Assembly: GCA_963787195.1 (NCBI GenBank)
Contig: CAWBCI010000070.1
Coordinates: 1-64,000, forward strand
From: CAWBCI01 sp963787195
GTDB taxonomy: Bacteria; Bacteroidota; Bacteroidia; Bacteroidales; JAGOPY01
Direction of reading: 5' to 3'
DNA: 64,000 nucleotides
Position 1 is the first letter of the stretch; every line of letters starts with the position of its first letter. The notes below the pieces were generated by a model. That model did no database searches. It was not told the DNA's origin and saw only the letters and a program-made list of their open reading frames with translations. The position numbers and the translations under genes were made by a program. Shown here piece by piece: positions 25,372 to 34,177 of the stretch.

Positions 25372-26280
25372 ATGAAGAGAATTCTATTTGCTATTATGAT
25401 GGTCCTATGGGTAGTAAGCTCTTGGGGACAAAATGTATTTTTTGATGGTTTTGAAACTGGAAATACGCAAGATGCCGCTATCACCGGATGGACACAAGAA
25501 TCTATTGCCGGTACTAATGTTTGGTCAGCAAACACTTCATCTACTAATTACAACAGAACACCAAGAACCGGTTCCTGGAATGCATATTTGCGATATAGTA
25601 ATACAGACTGGATGTTTAAGAGTGTTGCATTGACCAGTGGTACAAATTATATTTTAACTTTTTATGCTAGGCAAGACGTAACCTCTGGATGTAATATTCT
25701 TGCCAGTTTTGGAACAACGGCAACTTCTGCTGGAATGACGAATCCGATAGTTGCATCTACTCCTGTTACAAGCGGTGATTACCAATATTTTAGCGGGACA
25801 TTTACTCCAGCTACAACGGAAACTTTTTATATAGGGATCAGAGCGGATTTAGATTATTCTCCTTGGTACATTTCGATTGATGACATATCTTTGGACGTTT
25901 TACCAGAGCTTCCTCCCAGCTGTGCCACCATCGTGTCACCGGCAGATGCTGCCACAGATATACCAATTTCGACTTCCCTGAACTGGGCATCTGGTGGCGG
26001 TGCGCCAACAGGGTACAAGCTTTATTTTGGAACTGACAATCCTCCTACAAACATTGAGAACGGAACGGATTTAGGCAATGTGACAAGCTTCGATCCTTCG
26101 CCGGATATGAATTATTCGACAGAATACTTTTGGCAGGTTGTTGCTTATAATGATTATGGAGATGCTGAAACTTGTCCGGTATGGTCGTTTACTACCATGG
26201 ATGATCCGACCATTACCAGTTTTCCTTATACGGAAGGTTTTGAAGGACCACTTCCCTCCACTTGGATGGAGTGTCATTGA
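25372..26280 (+). CDS. Surface protein fragment 1: signal peptide, jelly-roll and fibronectin-III domain
   Basis: Starts with MKRILFAIMMVLWVVSSWGQ, a signal peptide ending at a Gln as is common in this phylum. Residues about 21-180 form a jelly-roll sandwich (FFDGFETGNTQDAAITGWTQ, SIDDISLDVLPE). Residues about 183-285 are a fibronectin-III-like repeat with CATIVSPADAATDIPIS and YFWQVVAYNDYGDAE. It then begins the next anchor-J domain (YTEGFEGPLP) and hits a stop after a frameshift near 26250. The continuation lies in another frame (FPPLGWSVIDNNGDGDKWIL, about 26253-26470). Confidence 0.75.
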   Translation: MKRILFAIMMVLWVVSSWGQNVFFDGFETGNTQDAAITGWTQESIAGTNVWSANTSSTNYNRTPRTGSWNAYLRYSNTDWMFKSVALTSGTNYILTFYARQDVTSGCNILASFGTTATSAGMTNPIVASTPVTSGDYQYFSGTFTPATTETFYIGIRADLDYSPWYISIDDISLDVLPELPPSCATIVSPADAATDIPISTSLNWASGGGAPTGYKLYFGTDNPPTNIENGTDLGNVTSFDPSPDMNYSTEYFWQVVAYNDYGDAETCPVWSFTTMDDPTITSFPYTEGFEGPLPSTWMECH

Positions 26281-26462
26281 TAACAATGGTGATGGTGATA
26301 AATGGATACTTTCCACGACCAATCCCAGGACAGGAACTCAATGTGCTCGTATTTATACCGATTATAATGCAGCAAATGATGATTATCTCATAACACCTCC
26401 AATCGTACTCACGGAAAACCAGGAATTAAAATTCTGGGTTAGGGCACATTCAGTGAGCGAGT

Positions 26463-27206
26463 ATGATGAGATTTACAATTCTTCTTTCTACCACTACACC
26501 AACACCAGCCGCCTTTACGAATGTATTAATGGCTTCTACAATAGTTAACACCTTAACTTATGTGGAGTATACTTTGGACTTGAGTGCATACTCGGGCACA
26601 GTTTATATCTCATTTACCCGTAGAGACAGCCCAGCAGATGGATGGTATTTATATGTAGATGACATTACCGTAGAGGATATTCCGACTTCACCAATATTTA
26701 CAATAGATCCGACTTCTAAAGATTATGGAACAGTTGTCCTGGGAAGCTCATCATCGCAAGTATTTACTATTTCTAACACAGGTGTCGGAACACTCATCAT
26801 CGACCCGGCTATAAGTATCACGGGCACTGATGCAGATCAGTTTGTACTTACGGATACCAATTCATATCCCATTAATCTGACCACCGGCCAATCTGCTGCG
26901 GTTAGTGTAGCCTTTACACCCACTTCAGAAGGAGCTAAAAGCGCATATCTTACTATTGTAGATAATCTAGGGAGAAGTACCAATGATATTCTGCTGGAAG
27001 GAACCGGATATGACGCCACAATTTATACCTTGCCACATACAGAAAACTTCGATGGGGTTACGTCACCGGCCTTGCCTCTGGGATGGACAGGATTTGTGAG
27101 TTCAAGCTTCAACTTTTGCATATGTCCAAAATTCAACATCTGGACCTCATTCATCCTCCAAACAATGCATATCTTACCAATTCAGCCGATGCTTCCGCCG
27201 ATTTGA
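26463..27206 (+). CDS. Surface protein fragment 2: end of a jelly-roll plus ASPM/Hydin-like domain
   Basis: The meaningful part begins around 26472 and completes the second anchor-J domain (YVEYTLDLSAYSGTVYISF, GWYLYVDDITVEDIP). An ASPM/SPD-2/Hydin-like immunoglobulin domain follows (SKDYGTVVLGSSSSQVFTIS, LTTGQSAAVSVAFTPTSEGA), typical of choice-of-anchor-D repeats. A third anchor-J domain starts at LPHTENFDGVTSPALPLGW and derails near 27108; a short stretch in a third frame (TFAYVQNSTSGPHS) bridges to the next fragment near 27155. The apparent ATG at 26463 is not a true start. Confidence 0.65.
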   Translation: MMRFTILLSTTTPTPAAFTNVLMASTIVNTLTYVEYTLDLSAYSGTVYISFTRRDSPADGWYLYVDDITVEDIPTSPIFTIDPTSKDYGTVVLGSSSSQVFTISNTGVGTLIIDPAISITGTDADQFVLTDTNSYPINLTTGQSAAVSVAFTPTSEGAKSAYLTIVDNLGRSTNDILLEGTGYDATIYTLPHTENFDGVTSPALPLGWTGFVSSSFNFCICPKFNIWTSFILQTMHILPIQPMLPPI

Positions 27207-28756
27207 GACTGGTAAGCCCGGCGATCGTTCCTGACCTGAACACCATACGTGCTAAATTCTTTGCACGTGGCAGTACAGGTTATACTCTTATTGTCGGGAC
27301 AATGGATACGCCTACCGGAACATTTACACAGAAACAGATCATAACTTTAACCGGAACCAATGCCTTGTATAGTGTTAGTTTTGCTGATTATGCAGGCACT
27401 GATACTTACATTGCCTTCAAACATGGACTTGGAGGAACTTACAGGTCGATTTATATAGATGACGTATTATTGGAAGAAATCCAGGCCATTCCTCCTGAAT
27501 TGACTACACTTGTCTTCCCCCTTGATATGCTCCTCACATTAAATAATCCCTTACTCTCATGGACACCTTCTTTTACCGGGGAGCCGGCAACAGGATATAA
27601 AGTATATATGGATGAAAATAATCCTCCGGTAACTGAGGTATATGATGGTACAAATATAAGCTTCCAAACCTCCGGACTGAGCCTGGGCAGTAGCTATTAC
27701 TGGCAGGTTATACCTTACAATGCGAATGGTGATGCAACAGGTGTGAGCACGTGGACCTTCAGTATCGTAGTGGATGGACAACTGGCAGAAAGTTTTGAGC
27801 CGACAAGTTTCCCGCCTTTAGGCTGGGGCAATCCAGGTGCCTGGTCAAGATCTACAACAACACCATTGCATGGTACCGCTTCTGCCTACAAATACACTTC
27901 GACTACTGAAAATCTGCTCAGGACCCCTTTATTAACTATGTCGTCAAATAGTACTATTGATTTCTTCGCTCACACAACATCATCAAATACCGGTCAACGG
28001 CTCCAGGTTCAATATTCATCCGATGGAAGTAGCTGGACAGATATAGGTGCAGAGATCAGTTTGCCTTCGGCTGGACCTTGGGCTCAATATACGGTTGATT
28101 TGAGCAGCCTGGATGGCCATAATTATTACCTTGCATTTGCAACATATAATTCCGGAACTGCCGGATATGTATATCTCGACCATATTATCGGGCCTCAGAT
28201 TACACCCATAATTCCTGATGCAGTTACCCTGGTGTCTCCGGCTGATGCGGCAACAGATGTTATTTCTACACCCAGCCTCAGCTGGACTCCTGCCGCAACG
28301 GGTGGAATCCCAACCGGATACAAAATCTATCTCGATGAGTCCGCTGATCCTTCAACCCTATATGCCGATGTTACTGCTTCACCCTATAATGTTAATCCGC
28401 TTTTAAATTATGAAACCACTTATTATTGGAAAGTTGTCGCTTACAATGGCGCCGGAGACGGGGCAGCGAGTGCGATCAGGTCATTTACTACCCAGGTAGA
28501 TCCTACGGTTACTCCGCCAATTACGCAAGACTTTGCAGGTACTTTTCCCCCGACAGACTGGCTTAGATACTCAGGCTTGCTTGACGCTCCCAGTACACTG
28601 ATACCCATTACTTCAGGATGGATACAGGATGACTGGCGCAATGTTACTTCCCCGGTAAATAAAGCCGCCAGGGTAGATATCTATGGAACAAGTGTCAAAT
28701 ATTGGCTTATGACGTTACCTATAGATCTTGGTGATGGATCTACGGATATGAGTTAA
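27083..28756 (+). CDS. Surface protein fragment 3: jelly-roll and fibronectin-III repeats
   Basis: Meaningful from about 27155 (PPNNAYLTNSADASADLRLV). It holds the rest of the third anchor-J domain, a fibronectin-III repeat (PPELTTLVFPLDMLLTLNNP, YYWQVIPYNANGDATG), a fourth jelly roll (SFEPTSFPPLGWGNPGAWSR), a second near-copy fibronectin repeat (AVTLVSPADAATDVISTPSL, YYWKVVAYNGAGDGAAS) and the start of a fifth jelly roll (ITQDFAGTFPPTDWLRYSG). The VSPADAATD phrase shared with fragment 1 indicates internal duplication. It ends at a stop caused by a missing base near 28748. Confidence 0.7.
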   Translation: MDRICEFKLQLLHMSKIQHLDLIHPPNNAYLTNSADASADLRLVSPAIVPDLNTIRAKFFARGSTGYTLIVGTMDTPTGTFTQKQIITLTGTNALYSVSFADYAGTDTYIAFKHGLGGTYRSIYIDDVLLEEIQAIPPELTTLVFPLDMLLTLNNPLLSWTPSFTGEPATGYKVYMDENNPPVTEVYDGTNISFQTSGLSLGSSYYWQVIPYNANGDATGVSTWTFSIVVDGQLAESFEPTSFPPLGWGNPGAWSRSTTTPLHGTASAYKYTSTTENLLRTPLLTMSSNSTIDFFAHTTSSNTGQRLQVQYSSDGSSWTDIGAEISLPSAGPWAQYTVDLSSLDGHNYYLAFATYNSGTAGYVYLDHIIGPQITPIIPDAVTLVSPADAATDVISTPSLSWTPAATGGIPTGYKIYLDESADPSTLYADVTASPYNVNPLLNYETTYYWKVVAYNGAGDGAASAIRSFTTQVDPTVTPPITQDFAGTFPPTDWLRYSGLLDAPSTLIPITSGWIQDDWRNVTSPVNKAARVDIYGTSVKYWLMTLPIDLGDGSTDMS

Positions 28757-28895
28757 GGTTTGACTTGGCGATTACCGACTATGGGAATTTTGGTACCTAT
28801 TTCCGCTGAATCCAAACGATACAACAGGAACAGATGATAAGTTTGCCGTAGTAATTTCAACTGACGGCGGTGCGACCTGGACATCAGCCAACACT

Positions 28896-31800
28896 TTGAG
28901 ATTATGGGACAACGCAGGTTCTCCCTATGTTTATAATAATATTTCAAATACCGGTGAAACAATCATTCTCGACCTTTCATCCTACAGTGGAATTGTCAGA
29001 ATAGGCTTCTATGGAGAATCGACGGTGACTAATGCAGATAATGACCTGTTTGTAGACAACGTGATCGTCCAGGAACCACCTTCGTGTGAAGTTCCTATTT
29101 CACTGGCAGTTCCAACAGCTACTATTACGGATATCAGCGCTACTATCAACTGGACTGAACCCAGCCCTTTACCAGGTAATGGTTACCAGATTTACTGGAG
29201 TACATTATCCACCCCTCCGGATGAATTTACAACTCCCTCTGCCACAGTAGCTTCAGGTAACACATCTTACATTATGACACCGCTGGTTGCAAATACTATG
29301 TATTATGTCTGGATGCGGTCCGATTGCGGAGGTTCCACGTATAGCATATGGACGATCTCGCCACAAACCTTTAGCACCAGGTTGGTCATTCCCCTGGATT
29401 ATGAAGAGGGCTTTCTTACTACCTCAACTCCAGAAGGATGGAGTATTACCGGCTGGACCATTGGATCTACACGTGGTGTGACCGGAAACCCCGGGAATAA
29501 TATTTACAAGAACCTTTATTCCTCCGCGGCGACAGGTACATTCACGAGCGTGGATATTGGCAATGTTCCTTCAGCTTCATGGCTATCATTTGATTATATA
29601 CTTGCTAACTATGCCTCTCCATTTGATCCTCCGGTATCAGGTTCTGGTAACTTTGTAATCTCACTTTCTATTGATTTCGGCTCGAATTACACGGAATTGG
29701 AAACAGTAGCTAATGATGGAACAGTAGGTTGGCAAAGTAAACTCTATGATTTGTCGGCTTATGAGGGTGAAAACATTAAAATTAAAATAGTTGGCAACAG
29801 GACTTCCGGGGATTATGATCTTGCCTTTGATAATTTTAAAGTGTATTCACTTACCAACATGGTTTATACATCAACAACAACAACACAGGCCAATACAGGT
29901 GATGTAGCGCAAGGCGCCATTGATGCCCAGATTATTGGAATTGAAGTTGTTACTACAGGCTCTTTATCACCCATAAGTATCACTTCCTTCGAATTGAATA
30001 CAAATGGTACGACCAGTGATCCAGACATAAGTGCAGCCCGCTTATACTACACCGGAACAAACAATTCTTTCGGTACACTAAGTCAATTTGGAGTTCAGGT
30101 TGATAATCCCTCAGGGACCTTTTACTTCACGGGAACACAGGAACTATCTGAAGGAACAAATTATTTTTGGTTGACTTATGATATTGCATCAGGGGCCACG
30201 GACGGAAATCTAGTTGATGCTGAATGCACATCAGTGGAAGTCGACGGTGCCCCATACGCTCCTTCGATTACGGCTCCGGATGGAAGCCGTACAATCAGGG
30301 AACCGCTTTCCGGTGCAAAAACAGTCGGAATCGGAGGGGATTATGAAACCTTAACCGGACCTGGAGGGCTTTTTGAAGCTATTAATAATATTGGAATGAG
30401 CGGGAATATCGTTGCATCCATAACAACAAACATAAGCGAACCAGGCACAACTGCCCTTAATGAATGGGTGGAAACAGGAACTGGCGATTATACCTTGACC
30501 ATCATTCCTGAAAACCACATCTTCCCGGTCATCACCGGGGCATATGACAACGGCGCGCTCATTCGCCTTAATGGCGCCAGCCGGGTGACCATTGACGGCT
30601 CCAACAATGGTAGCAATTCCAGGGATATGACTATCAGCAATACCTCTTTAACAGAACCCAATGTAATTCAAATTGGTTCTATTGGGACCAGTCCTGTTAA
30701 TAGTGTCACACTAAAGAATTGCAATCTCATTAACGGGACGAATGCTGCCCTGACTGCGGCGATTATTGTTTCAGATGCAGGCACACTTTATAATGAGGGT
30801 TATTTTAACAATATAACTATCCGAAACAATTCAATCAAAAAGGCTAAATACGGGATTGATATTGCGGGTGATGCAACATATCCAGAAGCTAATATTATAA
30901 TTCAGGATAATGACATGACTGCAACCGGTACAGATCAAATTGGTGGAGGAGGAATATGGATCAATGGTATTGATGGCGCTCTAATCACCAATAATTTTAT
31001 CAGTAACTTAGAAACAGCTTCTGATGAAACCGATTATGGAATCTGGCTTGATACCGGCACGAAAAACGCGACCGTTTCAGACAATACAATTTCAACGATG
31101 GCTTACACCGGAACAGGTGTTAATAGTCCATATGGTATTGTAATTACAACGAATGTGTTAAATTCGAATATAGATATTACCGCTAATACTATATCCGGAT
31201 TAACTACAGCAAGTTCCGGTTCAGGTGCAACACCCTCTGGTATTATCATTGCAAACGCTACCGGAGGCCTTAATATCATTAAAAATGTTATTAGTGATAT
31301 AAAAAATACAGATGACTTTGGGTGGGGATGTAATGGCATTCAATTGAACTCTTCTGCCACTGATGCCAATGTGCTGGTTGCCAACAACCTGATTTATGAT
31401 ATTGCAGCCTATGGTTATACCGGTAGTGGAGTTAATGATAATGGTTATGGTATCATTTTGGTTTCAGGAGGTGGTTACAAGCTATATTACAATTCCGTTA
31501 GTATGAATACCAGCCAGTCTCTGGACGGTTATCCTGCTGCGATCAATATTACATCCGGGATTACAACGGCAAATAGTTTGGATATTAGAAATAATATTTT
31601 CGCAAATAGCCAAACTATAGGAACAGAACAGTATGCCATCTATTGTGGAGCTTCCAATTCAGTTTTCGCCTACATTAATAATAATGATTACTATACAACT
31701 GGTACAAACCTGGGATATCTTGGAAGCAATCGGGAAGATCTCGCTGCCTGGCAGACTGCAACTGGCAAGGATGCAAAATCTATCTCTGCCGATCCGGTAT

Positions 31801-32198
31801 TTATTGATGAGGCACTGCACCTGAACTCTGCAACTTCACCTGTCATAGGAAAGGCAGTACCAATCGAGCAGGTAACAACAGATTATGAAGGTACCGACCG
31901 CCATATGTTCAAACCTACCGCCGGCGCATTTGAATATGCACCGCTTAGCTTTTACATGTGGACCGGATTAGGAACGCCAAACACTGACTGGAATACGGCC
32001 GGCAACTGGTCGCCTGCATCTGTTCCTGGTTCGACTGATGATGTTGGTATTCCGACAATTCCTGCTGGTGGACTCATTTTCCCGACAGTTCCGGCTGCAG
32101 GAGGCCCCTTCAATGTAAATGAGCTCTATCTTGGCTTAAACGCAACTGTAAATGTACCGACCGGTGCTATTTTAAATGTTACGAACACTAACCCTTAG
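28896..32198 (+). CDS. Surface protein fragment 4: fibronectin-III, jelly-roll and parallel beta-helix
   Basis: Reads on from about 28806 (PLNPNDTTGTDDKFAVVIST). Domains: end of the fifth jelly roll (IVRIGFYGEST, VDNVIVQEPP), fibronectin-III (ATINWTEPSPLPGNGYQIYW), a sixth jelly roll, a BNR_N-like sandwich (QIIGIEVVTTGSLSPISITS), and a long right-handed parallel beta-helix with repeated N-N-x-I strands (VTIDGSNNGSNSRDMTISNT, ATVSDNTISTMAYTGTGVNS, VLVANNLIYDIAAYGYTGSG). It finishes with WTGLGTPNTDWNTAGNWSPA and stops abruptly, just where a C-terminal surface-sorting domain would be expected. Confidence 0.75.
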   Translation: MRLWDNAGSPYVYNNISNTGETIILDLSSYSGIVRIGFYGESTVTNADNDLFVDNVIVQEPPSCEVPISLAVPTATITDISATINWTEPSPLPGNGYQIYWSTLSTPPDEFTTPSATVASGNTSYIMTPLVANTMYYVWMRSDCGGSTYSIWTISPQTFSTRLVIPLDYEEGFLTTSTPEGWSITGWTIGSTRGVTGNPGNNIYKNLYSSAATGTFTSVDIGNVPSASWLSFDYILANYASPFDPPVSGSGNFVISLSIDFGSNYTELETVANDGTVGWQSKLYDLSAYEGENIKIKIVGNRTSGDYDLAFDNFKVYSLTNMVYTSTTTTQANTGDVAQGAIDAQIIGIEVVTTGSLSPISITSFELNTNGTTSDPDISAARLYYTGTNNSFGTLSQFGVQVDNPSGTFYFTGTQELSEGTNYFWLTYDIASGATDGNLVDAECTSVEVDGAPYAPSITAPDGSRTIREPLSGAKTVGIGGDYETLTGPGGLFEAINNIGMSGNIVASITTNISEPGTTALNEWVETGTGDYTLTIIPENHIFPVITGAYDNGALIRLNGASRVTIDGSNNGSNSRDMTISNTSLTEPNVIQIGSIGTSPVNSVTLKNCNLINGTNAALTAAIIVSDAGTLYNEGYFNNITIRNNSIKKAKYGIDIAGDATYPEANIIIQDNDMTATGTDQIGGGGIWINGIDGALITNNFISNLETASDETDYGIWLDTGTKNATVSDNTISTMAYTGTGVNSPYGIVITTNVLNSNIDITANTISGLTTASSGSGATPSGIIIANATGGLNIIKNVISDIKNTDDFGWGCNGIQLNSSATDANVLVANNLIYDIAAYGYTGSGVNDNGYGIILVSGGGYKLYYNSVSMNTSQSLDGYPAAINITSGITTANSLDIRNNIFANSQTIGTEQYAIYCGASNSVFAYINNNDYYTTGTNLGYLGSNREDLAAWQTATGKDAKSISADPVFIDEALHLNSATSPVIGKAVPIEQVTTDYEGTDRHMFKPTAGAFEYAPLSFYMWTGLGTPNTDWNTAGNWSPASVPGSTDDVGIPTIPAGGLIFPTVPAAGGPFNVNELYLGLNATVNVPTGAILNVTNTNP

Positions 32199-32236
32199 AA
32201 GAATTCTGCTTTAGATTCAATTCTGCTTTATTAAGC

Positions 32237-32272
32237 AAAACCCCCGCTATTATGTAAAAGCGGGGGTTTTTT
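32237..32272 (+). terminator. Rho-independent terminator after the large surface protein
   Basis: AAAACCCCCGCT (32237-32248) and AGCGGGGGTTTT (32259-32270) form a perfect 12-bp stem with a 10-nt loop, followed by TT. It lies about 40 bp after the stop at 32198. Confidence 0.8.
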
Positions 32273-32393
32273 ATAGTGCTTTCCATTTTGGTGGAATGCA
32301 TTTTTTTTATCCGGATTAAGCGGTATGTTCTTTTTTGCCTGAACAGTATTTTAATATTCTTGTAAGAACACTGCTTTTATTCCTGTCTGGTTT

Positions 32394-32585
32394 TCAGGGC
32401 ATTTTCTCAAAGGCGTAACATATAAATTCATCCTGTCCGCTTTGGTCCAGACGGTTCAGATTGCAAAGGATTTCCTCATGTGGATCACTGTCTTTCCGAC
32501 ATATCAGGCATAAGCCCGGTTTGGGTATTAAGTCAGGGTTTAACTTATTGCCGTCATCATCATAGTATCCATTTATTTCTTCCAT
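32394..32585 (-). CDS. Small conserved-type hypothetical protein with paired cysteines
   Basis: A 63-residue acidic protein beginning MEEINGYYDDDGNKLNPDLI. It contains a CLIC motif followed by a third cysteine (EEILCNL) and a fourth (FICYAFEKMP), an arrangement that could bind zinc. Similar short CxxC proteins are scattered through Bacteroidota genomes without assigned function. Codon use looks coding, it has an ATG start, and it lies downstream of the transglutaminase gene on the same strand. Confidence 0.6.
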   Translation of the reverse strand: MEEINGYYDDDGNKLNPDLIPKPGLCLICRKDSDPHEEILCNLNRLDQSGQDEFICYAFEKMP

Positions 32586-32648
32586 AATATCTGAAATTAT
32601 AAATTGATATTAAATCTTCAAAATTTATAACTTATCTCACCAAGCCTG

Positions 32649-33620
32649 TCAATTCCTTTCAATTTTATAAGTTACAAAAGGTCTGGAATTAACGAAGATG
32701 GTAAAATATGAACCTTGTTTTTTTTCATAAGCAATATTGTAATAGCAAATATCATTTTTCAGGATGGGCTGCAGCAACTGAGAATAAGTGTCATTGTCAA
32801 ATTTAACCGACACGGCATCCTTAATGCTATTTTTAAGAGCTAAGTTAATGGCTTTATTTTTTTTATATGAAATTATTCCCTTCAGTGGTTCAATTAATTC
32901 AACATTCATTTTTAGAGCGCCCGGGTAATACAATGGCAAGTCAGCAAAATCCTCTTTGGAATGATCAGTCAGTAACCATGATCTGTCTTCCGGAAAATGC
33001 TTCAGGAAAAATATTTCAGGATTGCTGAAAAAATAGATATCATTGAATTCAGGGAAAAAATGGCTTGCATTTTCATTAACATAACCCGCTCCCCATGTCA
33101 CATCAATCAATTTCCATTCATTATTAATTTTAACAACATTCCAAACATGGTTACTGATCAAAGGTAATTTTCCAATATCTTCTTTCCTTGTCCTGCAAGT
33201 GCCTGTAATGATTTCACAATCAATAGAGAGCAAGTCGCACATGTATTTATAAAGGGTTGAATATCCCTGGCAAACGGCTTTCCTTTTTCTCAAGGTTTGC
33301 ACTGCCAGATCCTGACGGAGCTTTTGTAATTTCAAGTCCTTTTCTTCCAGGGAGCTATATGTAAAAGAATTGGTCTTCGGACCCGATTTGAGGGCTTTGA
33401 TATCATATTCTACGTTCAGTGCGATCCATGTAAAGATGGCTCTGGCTTTTTCTTCGGGAAGGGAAAAATCGCGCTGAATCAATGCCGCTAAATCTTCAGG
33501 CTTAGAGAATTTCTCAGGATATTCCTTTACCCGATTATCCACTTTTGAATAATCCTGAGACCATAAGGGTGCTTCCGTAAACAGGAATATGAATAAGATC
33601 AGAGAAATATATTTTATCAT
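32649..33620 (-). CDS. Exported transglutaminase-like domain protein
   Basis: A signal peptide (residues 1-21, MIKYISLILFIFLFTEAPLW) precedes a transglutaminase/protease-like superfamily domain. The catalytic triad is visible: the Cys in KAVCQGYSTLYKYMCD, the His in ISNHVWNVVKINNEW and the Asp in LIDVTWGAG. The upstream EEKARAIFTWIALNVEYD is the usual N-terminal helix. Members cut or cross-link peptides, but the substrate is unknown. The last 90 or so residues form an extra beta domain. It resembles the kyphoscoliosis/CYK3-type group found in Bacteroidota. Confidence 0.85.
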   Translation of the reverse strand: MIKYISLILFIFLFTEAPLWSQDYSKVDNRVKEYPEKFSKPEDLAALIQRDFSLPEEKARAIFTWIALNVEYDIKALKSGPKTNSFTYSSLEEKDLKLQKLRQDLAVQTLRKRKAVCQGYSTLYKYMCDLLSIDCEIITGTCRTRKEDIGKLPLISNHVWNVVKINNEWKLIDVTWGAGYVNENASHFFPEFNDIYFFSNPEIFFLKHFPEDRSWLLTDHSKEDFADLPLYYPGALKMNVELIEPLKGIISYKKNKAINLALKNSIKDAVSVKFDNDTYSQLLQPILKNDICYYNIAYEKKQGSYFTIFVNSRPFVTYKIERN

Positions 33621-33716
33621 CTTTCAATAACGTAGAATTCAATTCAAAAGTGCAGATATCGATAATGAAGAGAATTCTATAATTTCAAGCTTTAAATATT
33701 TGATAATTAGATTTTT

Positions 33717-34076
33717 TCAGGCATTATCCAAAGGAAGATTGTGAAGTTTTAAGAATGACAATTTATCCCAATAACCTCTCTGGAATATTATTTTATCATC
33801 CATAACATGAAAAAAACCACAACCTCTTAGTCCAAGTGGGTCTTTCCATTCGAGGATAGCCCAATCTCCGTCATTGAATATATTCTCCACTATACAAGTC
33901 ATATCAGCAGCAGCAAATTCATTTCTGAACATTTCTCTGATTGCCGCCTTACCGGTGACTGGTTCATTTGCAACCTGGTGGTTAATGGCGTCTTCATGAT
34001 AGAGTTCCGCGATTTCATCAGCATCGCCCTTATTGAAAATTTCCACCCACTGCCTTACGATTTCCATTGCCTGCAT
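33717..34076 (-). CDS. SnoaL/NTF2-like fold protein
   Basis: A 119-residue cone-shaped alpha+beta barrel protein of the SnoaL-like/NTF2 superfamily: VRQWVEIFNKGDADEIAELY, HEDAINHQVANEPVTGKAAI, FNDGDWAILEWKDPLGLRGC and FFHVMDDKIIFQRGYWDKLS. The family includes polyketide cyclases, ketosteroid isomerases and many proteins of unknown role; the product cannot be narrowed further. It stands alone with its own promoter-like element. Confidence 0.82.
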   Translation of the reverse strand: MQAMEIVRQWVEIFNKGDADEIAELYHEDAINHQVANEPVTGKAAIREMFRNEFAAADMTCIVENIFNDGDWAILEWKDPLGLRGCGFFHVMDDKIIFQRGYWDKLSFLKLHNLPLDNA

Positions 34077-34101
34077 TTTCTTTGGATTTAATTTATTTTA
34101 C

Positions 34102-34109
34102 CAAAATTA
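34102..34109 (-). promoter_or_regulatory. Predicted -7 element of the SnoaL-like gene
   Basis: TAATTTTG on the minus strand, 25 bases before the ATG. No clear -33 element. Confidence 0.35.
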
Positions 34110-34177
34110 TACTTAAGGTTAAGGATATATAAGGATCCATAAATTTCATCCTTCTTGGAAAGACTTCAAAGTTCGAC

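Larger units (their letters stand above)
25372..32198 (+). pseudogene. Very large secreted multidomain surface protein, interrupted by about six frameshifts
   Basis: One protein of about 2,270 residues can be followed if the frame is corrected near 26250, 26470, 27108, 27155, 28748 and 28805. The first four shifts need one base removed, the last two one base added. Across every junction the domain text reads on smoothly, and no other stops intervene. Order: signal peptide; repeated choice-of-anchor-J/cleaved-adhesin-like jelly rolls alternating with fibronectin-III repeats; one ASPM/Hydin-like domain; a parallel beta-helix; a truncated final domain. No T9SS C-terminal sorting domain is visible. 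The breaks may be assembly errors or genuine decay; the sequence alone cannot decide. Confidence 0.7.

Noticed and set aside
25372..32198. Programmed ribosomal frameshifting
   Set aside because: Six shifts in both directions without slippery sites or conserved pseudoknots are better explained by sequence error or decay.
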